NCBI RefSeq assembly: GCF_032144095.1
Contig: NZ_JAVSNJ010000019.1
Location: forward strand, 1-49,425
DNA: 49,425 nt
Direction of reading: 5' to 3'
From: Sphaerochaeta sp032144095
GTDB taxonomy: Bacteria; Spirochaetota; Spirochaetia; Sphaerochaetales; Sphaerochaetaceae
The notes beneath the pieces are model-generated. The model ran no database searches. It saw nothing but the letters and a program-made list of their open reading frames with translations, and was not told the origin of the DNA. Both the position numbers and the translations under genes were made by a program. This document shows positions 42,513 through 49,425 of the stretch, in pieces; the first letter of the stretch is position 1; each line of letters opens with the position of its first letter.

Positions 42513-43619
42513 TCAGTCATCAAGAGCGGCAAGACCCTTAGGGGCAGCACCATGAGCAAGTGCTTCCTTGTATGTCTTGTAGAGCTTGATCTTTCCAGCG
42601 ATGACATCTGCCTTGGCAGCCTCAACCAGCTTTACCACAGAGGCGGCAAGCTCGGGGTTGGCCTGGGAGTAGCCGACACCGTCGTCCACCATACCCATCT
42701 GGACCACTCCACCCTTGAAGTTCTTTGCCTCAGCTTCCTTGAGGACCTTCAGGGAAGAGTTCTCAACCCGCTTGAGCATCGAGGTAAGGACAGCACTCTT
42801 GGTATCGGTATAGAGGCCATCGGCAAACTGGTCGCTATCTACGCCAATTGCCCATATGTTCTTGCCCTGCATCCTATACTCCTTGGCCTGTGCGATGGTT
42901 CCGTTGCCAGTTCCACCAGCGGCACTGAAGATGCAGTAGACACCGGAATCGTACCAGTTCTTGGCCTGGGCCTTTGCCAACTCAGGCTTGCCCCAGTCAT
43001 TCGCATAGTAGTCAACGATGGAGGCATTGGGAAATACAGAGAGGATTCCCTGCACATAGCCCATCTCAAACTTGGTGATGGTGCTTCCGGGTACTCCGCC
43101 GATGAATCCGAACTTGGGATTGGCTATGCCGTCGGCCTTGGCCTGAAGGGCAGCAACCAGTCCTACCAGGTAGGAACCCTCTTCTTCAGAGTAGATGAAC
43201 TCCTGAACGTTCGGCTGGCCTACCCAGTCGACGTCAACTATGACAAACTGCTGGTCAGGATACTGAGGTGCAACTTCGCTGAGGGCATCTGCCCAGGTAA
43301 AGCCGGTAACCATGATGAGGTCATACCCCTCATCGGCAGCCTGGCGGAGGTTCGGGATATACATATCCTGGGTCTGAGCCGTCACCACATCGTAGAGTTT
43401 TCCACGATTGGTAGCTTTCTCCACCGTATCGCCATAGAATGCAACAATACCCTTCCAGGCAGCTGCGTTAAAGGACTTGCCATCGATGCCAGTAGCATCG
43501 GTAAGCAACCGAATGGTCGGCTTCCCGCTCGCCTTGGCCGCAGCTGGCTCTTTTGACCCTTGTGCAAACATCGTTGTTGCCACAAGCAACACCATCAGAA
43601 AAACTAACACTTTTTTCAT
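42513..43619 (-). CDS. BMP/PnrA-family nucleoside-binding protein
   Basis: A 368-residue binding protein of the basic-membrane-protein family, which binds purine nucleosides in spirochaetes (PnrA/TmpC of Treponema). Signal peptide of about 19 residues, then AQGSKEPAAA. There is no lipobox cysteine, whereas the Treponema and Borrelia relatives are lipoproteins. Family marks: TDATGIDGKSFNAAAWKGI, DLIMVTGFTWADAL, FGFIGGVPGSTITKFEMGY and GVDSDQFADG. AAGGAGG lies a few bases before the ATG. First gene of the operon with ATPase, two permeases, phosphorylase and nitroreductase. Confidence 0.94.
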   Translation of the reverse strand: MKKVLVFLMVLLVATTMFAQGSKEPAAAKASGKPTIRLLTDATGIDGKSFNAAAWKGIVAFYGDTVEKATNRGKLYDVVTAQTQDMYIPNLRQAADEGYDLIMVTGFTWADALSEVAPQYPDQQFVIVDVDWVGQPNVQEFIYSEEEGSYLVGLVAALQAKADGIANPKFGFIGGVPGSTITKFEMGYVQGILSVFPNASIVDYYANDWGKPELAKAQAKNWYDSGVYCIFSAAGGTGNGTIAQAKEYRMQGKNIWAIGVDSDQFADGLYTDTKSAVLTSMLKRVENSSLKVLKEAEAKNFKGGVVQMGMVDDGVGYSQANPELAASVVKLVEAAKADVIAGKIKLYKTYKEALAHGAAPKGLAALDD

Positions 43620-43660
43620 GTATTCCTCCTTACTAATAGGTCACATGATAGGTAACTGGT

Positions 43661-43688
43661 ATTGTACCACAGGATTTGGCATTTGAAA
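43661..43688 (-). promoter_or_regulatory. Promoter of the nucleoside importer operon
   Basis: On the minus strand TTTCAA (43683-43688), a 16-base spacer and an extended -10 TGTGG-TACAAT (hexamer 43661-43666), about 40 bp before the binding-protein start. Confidence 0.5.
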
Positions 43689-43775
43689 GGCAGTTCTACA
43701 GCAATTGTGACAAGAGTGGGCGACGACCCATCAAGGCTGTTCCAAGAATTACCAATCTGTTGACACCAAAGAGTA

Positions 43776-44588
43776 TCAGAGTCCGAGGATGTGTTTTTCG
43801 ATGGCCAAGGCAACCCCGTCCTCTTCATTGGAAGCCGTGACAACATGGGCGTGGGACTTCACTTCCAAAGAGGCATTTCCCATCGCGACAGCAAGGCCCG
43901 CTATCTGGAACATGGGAACGTCGTTGAGCCCATCGCCAACAACCATCAGGGCCTCCCTCCGCTTCCCAAGGATTGAAAGCAGTACATCCAAAGAATTTGC
44001 CTTCTGCACACCCTTTGCCGTTATTTCCATAAAGCAGGGTTCGCTGAAGGAGGCATCGGCACTATCGCCCAGAAGTGCCTGCAGTTCCTGTCGTGCAGGG
44101 CCAAGCAGGGAGGGCTCTCCAACGATCATGACCTTGGGTTGGGGCAAGGAGACCTCTGCAAACAGGTCAGCTACCCTCCTGATGGGGATGCTGTTGTTGT
44201 ACGCTTCCTTATGGATGTAGGGGTCGTCGGGCATCTCCGTAATGACCCCCTCTTCATCATAGGCCAAGGCGGCAAGCCGGTGGGTCCTTGCATAGGAGAA
44301 TACGGTCTCGATCGCCTCGAGCCCTACGGTGCGCTGCCAGACCACCTCGCCAGTCTCGCAGCTCAGCAAAAGAGCCCCATTATAGGCCAGGATATAGGCA
44401 TTCCTGGAGAAGAGGCCCAGATCATGGGCCAAGGGGGCAATGCCCAACACAGGCCGGCCACTGGCAAGGATGATAGAGACACCCAGACCCAAGGCTGCCT
44501 CAATGGCCCTCCGGGATCGTGGGGTGATTTCCTTGCGGCTGTTTGTCAGGGTCCCGTCGAGGTCGAGGGCTAGCAGGGAATAGTTCAT
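43776..44588 (-). CDS. Cof-type HAD phosphatase
   Basis: A 270-residue HAD superfamily phosphatase of the Cof/YidA kind (cap type IIB). Motif I is LDLDGTLTNS (about 7-16), motif II is ASGRPV and the C-terminal motif is GDGLNDVPMF. I start at the ATG at 44588, with AGGAG six bases upstream; the longer frame begins with an implausible hydrophobic leader. It stands alone, upstream of nothing obvious. Substrates in this family are small sugar or nucleotide phosphates; none can be assigned. Confidence 0.9.
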   Translation of the reverse strand: MNYSLLALDLDGTLTNSRKEITPRSRRAIEAALGLGVSIILASGRPVLGIAPLAHDLGLFSRNAYILAYNGALLLSCETGEVVWQRTVGLEAIETVFSYARTHRLAALAYDEEGVITEMPDDPYIHKEAYNNSIPIRRVADLFAEVSLPQPKVMIVGEPSLLGPARQELQALLGDSADASFSEPCFMEITAKGVQKANSLDVLLSILGKRREALMVVGDGLNDVPMFQIAGLAVAMGNASLEVKSHAHVVTASNEEDGVALAIEKHILGL

Positions 44589-44733
44589 GAAGGCTCCTAC
44601 ATGCAAAATTGATGGCCATAGCTTACACGAAAGAGCAGAGGTGCAGAAGAGGGAAAAGGTGTAGAACAACCAGTACAATGCAAGGTGAAAGGATCTGGAC
44701 TGCAGGCGAGAGTTGCCGTATCCTGGACAGGTG

Positions 44734-45657
44734 ATGAACAGCCCTACCCCCTACACCCAGGCCTTGATCAACACCCTGGTCCTGGAAAGACGCTACACCT
44801 CTGAAGAGTTGGCCTACCTCATAGCGGTAGCCCCTGAGAGCATGTTGCGCAGAGGGGTCATTACCAAAGCCGGTGAAAACCTTTTGATTATCTTCATCAC
44901 CTTGGAAAAGCGCTCCGACGCCACCCCCTACAAGGATCGTCTCGATGGCTCGGTCCTCCATTGGGAGGGCCAGATGAGGGGCAAGCATGCAGAGCGGTAC
45001 ATGAGCGAAGCCACCCATGAGGTGTTTGTCTTCATCCGTGAGCAACCCAGGACCCCCTACACCTACTACGGAAGGGCTATCCCCATCAGGTACCGGATAC
45101 ACGCAGCAGGAACACCCTCCCAGGTTGAGCTGAATCTGTATGAGTATGAAGAGAGGCTTGCAAGCCTAGGCTCCTATTCCAGGAATACCATGGCCAGTGA
45201 CAATGAAGGGCCGTATGCCCTTGTCCAAACAGAGAAACGGCAATCGATTCTGGCACGGACAGCACAAGGCCTCTATCGGGAAAAGGCCCTGAAGCTCTGG
45301 AACTACGAGTGTGCAGTCACCCAGGTGCAGGAACCCAAGATACTCATAGCAAGCCACATCAAGCCATGGAGGGAGTCCTCGGACCAGGAACGGGTCGATG
45401 CCAGGAACTCTTTGATACTCTCGCCCACCTATGACAAGCTCTTCGACCTCGGATTCATCTCGTTCAAGCCTGAGAACGGAAAAATCCTGCTGTCATCCGC
45501 CATATCGTCAAGGGACTGGGAGAAGCTCAAGGTAGACGACTCAAAAGAGTTGAAGATGATCCCTGAGGGTACGGAGCACTACCTTGCCTACCACTTTACC
45601 CACATCTTTGGCTTTACCCCAGGGCGGATGATGGAAGAAGAGCTGCTGACCTTCTGA
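44734..45657 (+). CDS. HNH endonuclease with N-terminal recognition-like domain
   Basis: A 307-residue protein. The C-terminal part (about 185-270) is an HNH nuclease of the HNH_2 kind: NYECAVTQVQEPKILIASHI with the catalytic His of SHIKPW, then RNSLILSPTYDKLFDLGFISF. The middle (about 50-140) reads WEGQMRGKHAERYM, VFVFIREQPRTPYTYYGRAI, which looks like the DUF3427-type module found in defence helicases and nucleases. This suggests a modification-sensing (type IV-like) restriction enzyme. No methylase or other defence gene is next to it. The start is uncertain (ATG 44734, GTG 44731 or TTG 44713), with weak ribosome-binding sites. Confidence 0.7.
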   Translation: MNSPTPYTQALINTLVLERRYTSEELAYLIAVAPESMLRRGVITKAGENLLIIFITLEKRSDATPYKDRLDGSVLHWEGQMRGKHAERYMSEATHEVFVFIREQPRTPYTYYGRAIPIRYRIHAAGTPSQVELNLYEYEERLASLGSYSRNTMASDNEGPYALVQTEKRQSILARTAQGLYREKALKLWNYECAVTQVQEPKILIASHIKPWRESSDQERVDARNSLILSPTYDKLFDLGFISFKPENGKILLSSAISSRDWEKLKVDDSKELKMIPEGTEHYLAYHFTHIFGFTPGRMMEEELLTF

Positions 45658-45662
45658 GGGAC

Positions 45663-46757
45663 CTACCTGCAGCCAAGGCCCTTTGCAACGTTGACGATGA
45701 AGTCCTGCACATTGGTCACGATTCCTGTGGCGCTGAGACTTCCCCTGTCCTTGAGCTTGTTTACGGCAAACTCCGAGATATCAACACTGTAGATGAAGAC
45801 CGGCCGCACCTTTGCATCGATGACCCTGAAGGAGGGTGTCATGTTCCCGCTTGCGATGGAGTGGAGCTGGGTTGCCAGGCAAATTACCGTCGTAGCCTTC
45901 CTGATGACCGACCGCATGGCATCCTGGGCCTGGTATACGTTTGCATAGACTTCCGGCAACGGTCCATCGTCACGGATGGATCCCCCCAGGACCAGGGCCT
46001 TCCTCTGCTTGAGCATCGCATAGACGATACCATCCTTGATGTGCTCCTGTTCGATGAAGGCCTCGATGGACCCACAAGACCGTACCATATTCAGAATATC
46101 CAGATGGTTGTAATGGCCGTTGGGAACGCTCTCCTGGGTGTAGATGTTCTGCCCTAGGGCGGTCTTGAAGAGTCCTGCCTCCAGGTCATGGGTGGCGAGG
46201 GCGTTCCCTGCAAGGATGCCATCGACATAGCCGTTTTCCACCAGGAGCTGCATGGCCTGCCTCGAATCATTGTCAAAGGCAACGGCAGGCCCCAGGACAA
46301 AGACAATGTTGCCATGCTCGCGTTCATAGCGCAACAGCTCATAGAGTTTGTCGTAATCCCGAGAGAAGGCTGTCTCCCGGGAACGCCCGGTCCTAAAGAC
46401 AAACTTGTCATCAAGGCTCTCGCCATCGGTCCTGAAGCCGGTGGCGTGGACATAGATACCCTCTTCACCACGCTCGGTCCTGCCCATCACCACCCTGTCA
46501 CCTCTTTTGATGCGACGGGCCTCAACCACCTGCAGTTCATCATGCCCATCAAGGGCAACCAGGCAGTCCATCCTGCTCTCCTGGGCAAGGACCCAACATC
46601 CGTTCACCTTGAAATACTCAGGAAACATGGAGGTACTGTGGAATCCTCTTGGGGCAACCCCATCCTTGTCAGCCTTCTGGAAGGATGCATCGGGGCTTTG
46701 TTCGAATAGTTCCTGGGTAAAATCCGGCTCATGGTAGGTTGGCAGGGTAAAGGACAT
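45663..46757 (-). CDS. Archaeal-type ornithine cyclodeaminase / LOR-SDH family protein
   Basis: A 364-residue protein. The C-terminal two thirds match the LOR/SDH conserved family (MJ1480-like ornithine cyclodeaminase and the C-terminal domain of cyanobacterial AgrE/ArgZ). Strings such as GYVDGILAGNALATHDLE, GSIRDDGPLPEVYANVY, AQDAMRSV, LATQLHSIASGNM and KLKDRGSLSATGIVT are diagnostic. The N-terminal part is shorter than in archaeal forms, and the arginine dihydrolase domain of AgrE is absent. The inferred reaction is ornithine to proline plus ammonia with NAD. AGGAG precedes the ATG. It is monocistronic, facing the HNH gene with a 5-bp gap. Confidence 0.8.
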   Translation of the reverse strand: MSFTLPTYHEPDFTQELFEQSPDASFQKADKDGVAPRGFHSTSMFPEYFKVNGCWVLAQESRMDCLVALDGHDELQVVEARRIKRGDRVVMGRTERGEEGIYVHATGFRTDGESLDDKFVFRTGRSRETAFSRDYDKLYELLRYEREHGNIVFVLGPAVAFDNDSRQAMQLLVENGYVDGILAGNALATHDLEAGLFKTALGQNIYTQESVPNGHYNHLDILNMVRSCGSIEAFIEQEHIKDGIVYAMLKQRKALVLGGSIRDDGPLPEVYANVYQAQDAMRSVIRKATTVICLATQLHSIASGNMTPSFRVIDAKVRPVFIYSVDISEFAVNKLKDRGSLSATGIVTNVQDFIVNVAKGLGCR

Positions 46758-46843
46758 AGGGTACTCCTCTCTTTGCTATCACTATCGGCTAGCTCATGAC
46801 CAAAGGCAAGAGGAATTGGCAAATTGAAGATATTCGTTTCGCC

Positions 46844-46873
46844 TTGACAAGGAAAGCACATTCCTCATAGGAT
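46844..46873 (+). promoter_or_regulatory. Candidate promoter of the DUF454 gene
   Basis: TTGACA at 46844-46849, an 18-base spacer and TAGGAT at 46868-46873, about 55 bp before the start codon. Confidence 0.5.
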
Positions 46874-46928
46874 TGGATTTGTTAGTGTTAGACAACTATT
46901 ATGCCGATACCACAGGAAAAGGAAGCAC

Positions 46929-47309
46929 ATGAAACTATTCTATCTGGTTGTAGGTTCGATCGGGGTAGCGTTGGGGGCGGTTGCTGCTGTAGTGCCCCTG
47001 GTACCCTCATTCCCCTTTCTGCTGCTTGCCTTCATCTGTTTTGGGAAAAGCTCGGAAAGGCTCGACACCTGGTTCAGGGACACCAAGCTCTACAAGGAGA
47101 ACCTTGAAGGTTTCATAACGAAGCAGGGCATGAGCCGTGCAAGCAAGGTACGGGTGATGATAACCATTACCCTGGTCATGTCGATAGGATTCGTGATGAT
47201 GAGCCAGATCCGCATAGGGCAGGTCATCCTTGGCATCGTGTGGGTCGCCCACATCTTCTACTTCATCTTTGGGATCAAGACAAAGGCGGAACCAAAGCCT
47301 GAAACGTAA
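46929..47309 (+). CDS. DUF454 (YbaN-like) inner-membrane protein
   Basis: A 126-residue small membrane protein. N-terminal hydrophobic region with GSIGVALGAVAAVVPLVPSF (the conserved GxxG...PLLPT/SxPF pattern of YbaN/DUF454), then FICFGKSSERLDTWF and two more membrane segments (about 75-112). AAGGAAGCAC gives the ribosome-binding site for the ATG at 46929; the frame upstream has no signal. Function of the family is unknown. It stands alone. Confidence 0.88.
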   Translation: MKLFYLVVGSIGVALGAVAAVVPLVPSFPFLLLAFICFGKSSERLDTWFRDTKLYKENLEGFITKQGMSRASKVRVMITITLVMSIGFVMMSQIRIGQVILGIVWVAHIFYFIFGIKTKAEPKPET

Positions 47310-47453
47310 GAAATACTACACTCCATGACCGTAGGGAGAAAGGGATGGTTCTCTCCTCTCCCGTAATGCACCATCCAAAACCCTGGAGACTGGAGGAGAC
47401 CTCTCAAAGCTCACTTTCAAGATTTTTTCTGGGTTCCCTTTTCCTACGAACCG

Positions 47454-47488
47454 AAAAAAAACTCCACTTCCGTTATCCAGAGGTGGAG
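47454..47488 (-). terminator. Terminator of tRNA-Pro gene
   Basis: Minus-strand stem CTCCAC / GTGGAG (47483-47488 with 47462-47467) followed by eight T residues (47454-47461). It lies about 17 bp after the tRNA 3' end. Confidence 0.85.
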
Positions 47489-47504
47489 AGTCTTTTCTAC
47501 ATTG

Positions 47505-47577
47505 TCGGGCAGAGAGGATTCGAACCTCCGACCCCCTGGTCCCGAACCAGGTGCGCTAGCCCCTGCGCTACTACCCG
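47505..47577 (-). tRNA. tRNA-Pro(CGG)
   Basis: A 73-base cloverleaf. The acceptor arms CGGGTAG/CTGCCCG pair with one G-U. The D arm has GCGC/GCGC, and the anticodon stem CCTGG/CCAGG flanks loop TTCGGGA with anticodon CGG. The variable loop is GGGTC, and the T arm is GGAGG-TTCGAAT-CCTCT. The discriminator is A. The 3' CCA is not encoded (the next bases are CAA), so it must be added after transcription. It has its own promoter and terminator. Confidence 0.96.
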
Positions 47578-47599
47578 TCTTCTTTTTGAGCCGAGACAA

Positions 47600-47628
47600 A
47601 ATATAGCCGTTGCCCCCCTTATTGTCAA
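47600..47628 (-). promoter_or_regulatory. Promoter of tRNA-Pro
   Basis: On the minus strand, perfect TTGACA (47623-47628), a 17-base spacer and TATATT (47600-47605, five of six), 22 bp before the tRNA 5' end. Confidence 0.8.
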
Positions 47629-47752
47629 TAAGAGACAAAATCTCTTCTTCCTCGCCTTTGCCCGGGTTTTCTGGACCACTTTCAGGAATTTTCCCCTATT
47701 CTGGGCAAAACACCCGCATCTGCACCCTCTTCTGCTTTTCCGTATCATTTCA

Positions 47753-47781
47753 TTGACAGTGTCTAGCCTTAATGGTATTTT
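47753..47781 (+). promoter_or_regulatory. Promoter of the foldase gene
   Basis: Perfect TTGACA (47753-47758), a 17-base spacer and TATTTT (47776-47781), about 50 bp before the start codon at 47831. Confidence 0.65.
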
Positions 47782-47830
47782 TCATAAGAATGTCCGCAAA
47801 AGCGGAAAATGTTTGGCAACAAAGAGGTTT

Positions 47831-49411
47831 ATGATGTCTTCAGACGACAAAACAATTGAAAAGAAAGACGGAGAAGAGTCAAAAGGACTCGACTTCAAGA
47901 AAAGCAAGAAAAGCGGCAGCGACGGCATTGAACAGAAAGTCCTTGCAGCCAAGACCAAAAGCAAGATAACCCCGGGTTGGGTTTTCGGTATGATCATCCT
48001 ATTGCTCATCGCTGTCTCCTTTGTTTTGGCCCCTGCCATCGAAGCCCTTGTCAGGCCCCAAAATGTCAATGGCATCGTCTTTGGCAAATATGGCAAGGAA
48101 GAGATCAAGTACACCAACGGAAACTTCTTCTATGACCAGGTCCAGAACTATGGCAGTCAGACAAAGACAAGCACAGACAACCCCACCCAGGCTCTCTACC
48201 AGATCTGGAAAAGTGCCTATGACAGCACCGTTCTCTTTACGGCAGTCAACCAACTTGCCAACAAGGCGGGCATCATAGCTGCAGACCCGGTGGTCAATCG
48301 TGCCATCATCAATAGCGGTGCCTACAACAAGGACGGAAAGTTCAACGTTGAGCTCTACCAGAAGGCCTCTGCCGAAAGCAAGGCATCTGTCGAGAAGTCA
48401 GTTCGCAGGTCGGTACCCTACCAGATCGTCCTCGACGACGTCAGCACTGCTCTCTCATCTTCAGCTGAGGCTGACTATGTAGCTGCAATGGCGTCAAAGG
48501 GTCGTACCTTCAGCTATGTCGACATCAATGCATCCCTCTATCCAGATGAGAAGGCAAGTGCCTATGCCCTCCAGAACAAGCAGTTGTTCTATAGCATGGA
48601 CCTGAGCATCATCAGCGTAGAGAAAGAGGACGAGGCCAAGGCCCTTGCTGCCTCCATCGCAAGCGGTGAGAAGAAGTTTGAAGAGGTGGCAACCTCCTCC
48701 AGCAAAGACTCCTATGCTTCCAAGGAAGGCAAGGTCGGTACGGTCTACTATTTCGGCCTTACCCCTAACTTCAAGAATGCCGAGGATGCCACCAAGCTGC
48801 TGACCGCCAAGGCAGGGGATGTCATTGGGCCTCTTGAAGGACCTAGCGCATGGTCCATCTACCGTGTTGACTCAACCCCTGTTGAGGCTGACTATGCTGA
48901 CCCTGCTCTCCTTACCTCAGTCAAAGGCTATCTCGCCTACAATGACAACGCTGTAGTGGATGAGTACCTGGCAACCATAGCAAACGACTTTGCCCAAAAG
49001 GCCAAGGGTGATTTTGCCCTTGCAGCAGAAGAGGCCGGCCTTAATGTGGTTACCGTTGCGAATACCCCCTACAACCTTGCCCAAAGCACCTACATGAACA
49101 ACTTCGGCTATTCAGATCCTAGCGGTCTGTTGGGAACTGCAGCATCAGCCAAGGAAGTGGGAAAACAACTCTATACCGTTGAAGCCGGAACCGTCATGGA
49201 CCCGATCAAGAGCAACGCTTCCTACCTTGTGGTCAAGGTCGACGAAGAGTCCACCGATGAAGGGATGGGTAGCTACATCAAGATGTTCTACAACTACCTC
49301 AGTGGCTCACAGAACCAGCAGGATTTCTCTCAGGCCCTCTACACCTCCGATCAGTTCCAGGACAATTTCCTGGGGACATTCTTCTCCACGATCCTTGGAG
49401 ATAATGCATAA
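47831..49411 (+). CDS. Membrane-anchored PpiD/SurA-like periplasmic foldase
   Basis: A 526-residue protein. A charged cytoplasmic N-terminus (about 1-55, Lys/Asp/Glu-rich) is followed by one membrane helix (WVFGMIILLLIAVSFVLA) and a large periplasmic part. The latter has a SurA-N-like helical segment (FFYDQVQNYG..., about 95-200) and a parvulin-like stretch (about 255-360: VEKEDEAKALAASI, KEGKVGTVYYFG, GDVIGPLEGPSAWSIYRV). This layout matches PpiD-type prolyl isomerases or chaperones at the Sec exit. I start at 47831 (or the next ATG, 47834), with GAGG just upstream. The frame is open far upstream, but across the antisense tRNA gene, so that extension is not real. The catalytic residues look weak, so it may be a chaperone only. 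Confidence 0.82.
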   Translation: MMSSDDKTIEKKDGEESKGLDFKKSKKSGSDGIEQKVLAAKTKSKITPGWVFGMIILLLIAVSFVLAPAIEALVRPQNVNGIVFGKYGKEEIKYTNGNFFYDQVQNYGSQTKTSTDNPTQALYQIWKSAYDSTVLFTAVNQLANKAGIIAADPVVNRAIINSGAYNKDGKFNVELYQKASAESKASVEKSVRRSVPYQIVLDDVSTALSSSAEADYVAAMASKGRTFSYVDINASLYPDEKASAYALQNKQLFYSMDLSIISVEKEDEAKALAASIASGEKKFEEVATSSSKDSYASKEGKVGTVYYFGLTPNFKNAEDATKLLTAKAGDVIGPLEGPSAWSIYRVDSTPVEADYADPALLTSVKGYLAYNDNAVVDEYLATIANDFAQKAKGDFALAAEEAGLNVVTVANTPYNLAQSTYMNNFGYSDPSGLLGTAASAKEVGKQLYTVEAGTVMDPIKSNASYLVVKVDEESTDEGMGSYIKMFYNYLSGSQNQQDFSQALYTSDQFQDNFLGTFFSTILGDNA

Positions 49412-49425
49412 CCAAAGACCTTGGA

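Noticed and set aside
42513..43619. Lipoprotein call for the BMP-family protein (as in Borrelia and Treponema)
   Set aside because: No cysteine occurs near the signal peptide end; the AQGSKE junction fits ordinary signal peptidase cleavage.
47345..47830. N-terminal extension of the PpiD-like gene
   Set aside because: The open frame crosses the antisense tRNA-Pro gene, its promoter and the foldase promoter, with no ribosome-binding site at the far start.
1..49425. CRISPR arrays, insertion sequences, phage genes, attachment sites
   Set aside because: No regularly spaced repeats, transposase, integrase or phage structural genes were seen; the tRNA-Pro gene is not followed by a duplicated 3' end or an integrase.

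Overview
The window looks like chromosome from a free-living or gut/sediment spirochaete of the Sphaerochaeta type. The support is indirect. Substrate-binding proteins carry the G(A/S)KE start that I associate with spirochaetal secreted proteins. Sugar, amino-acid and nucleoside ABC importers dominate, with a YesM/YesN two-component pair, Feo iron uptake, oxygen-protection-type redox proteins and moderate GC. No rRNA, phage, transposon or CRISPR array was seen. One tRNA gene, tRNA-Pro(CGG), is present.

Layout. (1) 1-3.97 kb: a membrane GGDEF/EAL protein, a two-gene rubrerythrin-like/ferredoxin operon and a small XRE regulator. (2) 3.96-15.4 kb, minus strand: one nine-gene branched-chain amino acid operon in the order ilvN-ilvC-leuA-cimA-leuC-leuD-leuB-ilvD-ilvB. 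It is preceded by a leader ORF whose last 33 codons include 20 Leu/Ile/Val codons, the hallmark of ribosome-mediated attenuation. With cimA, isoleucine can be made from pyruvate and acetyl-CoA without threonine deaminase; only the aminotransferase is missing here. (3) 15.5-22.3 kb: a YesM/YesN-type two-component system facing a CUT1 sugar ABC operon that ends in a HAD phosphatase. (4) 22.5-25.4 kb: a DtxR-family regulator divergent from feoA-feoB and a Cys-rich FeoB-associated protein. (5) 25.6-32.8 kb: a polar amino-acid ABC importer, then a D-aminoacylase-like deacylase co-transcribed with a DNA-binding pseudo-Fic protein. A flavoprotein is divergent from these across a large inverted repeat, followed by an esterase. 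(6) 33.0-34.9 kb: two paralogous small secreted proteins with almost identical promoters and 5' leaders, in AT-rich surroundings. (7) 35.3-43.7 kb: a purine salvage locus with an NCS2 permease, nucleoside hydrolase, purine nucleoside phosphorylase and a complete BMP-type nucleoside ABC importer. (8) 43.8-49.4 kb: a Cof-type HAD phosphatase, a solitary HNH nuclease, an archaeal-type ornithine cyclodeaminase (LOR/SDH family), a DUF454 membrane protein, tRNA-Pro and a membrane-anchored PpiD/SurA-like foldase.

The most noteworthy observations are these. The ilv leader peptide has a Leu-codon run that is also complementary to the ilvN ribosome-binding site. The Fic-fold regulator has lost the Fic catalytic loop but kept the inhibitory motif. 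The duplicated secreted-protein cassettes share their control regions. Hairpins recur just after the binding-protein gene in all three ABC import operons. All calls come from reading the sequence and translated proteins; no database search was run.
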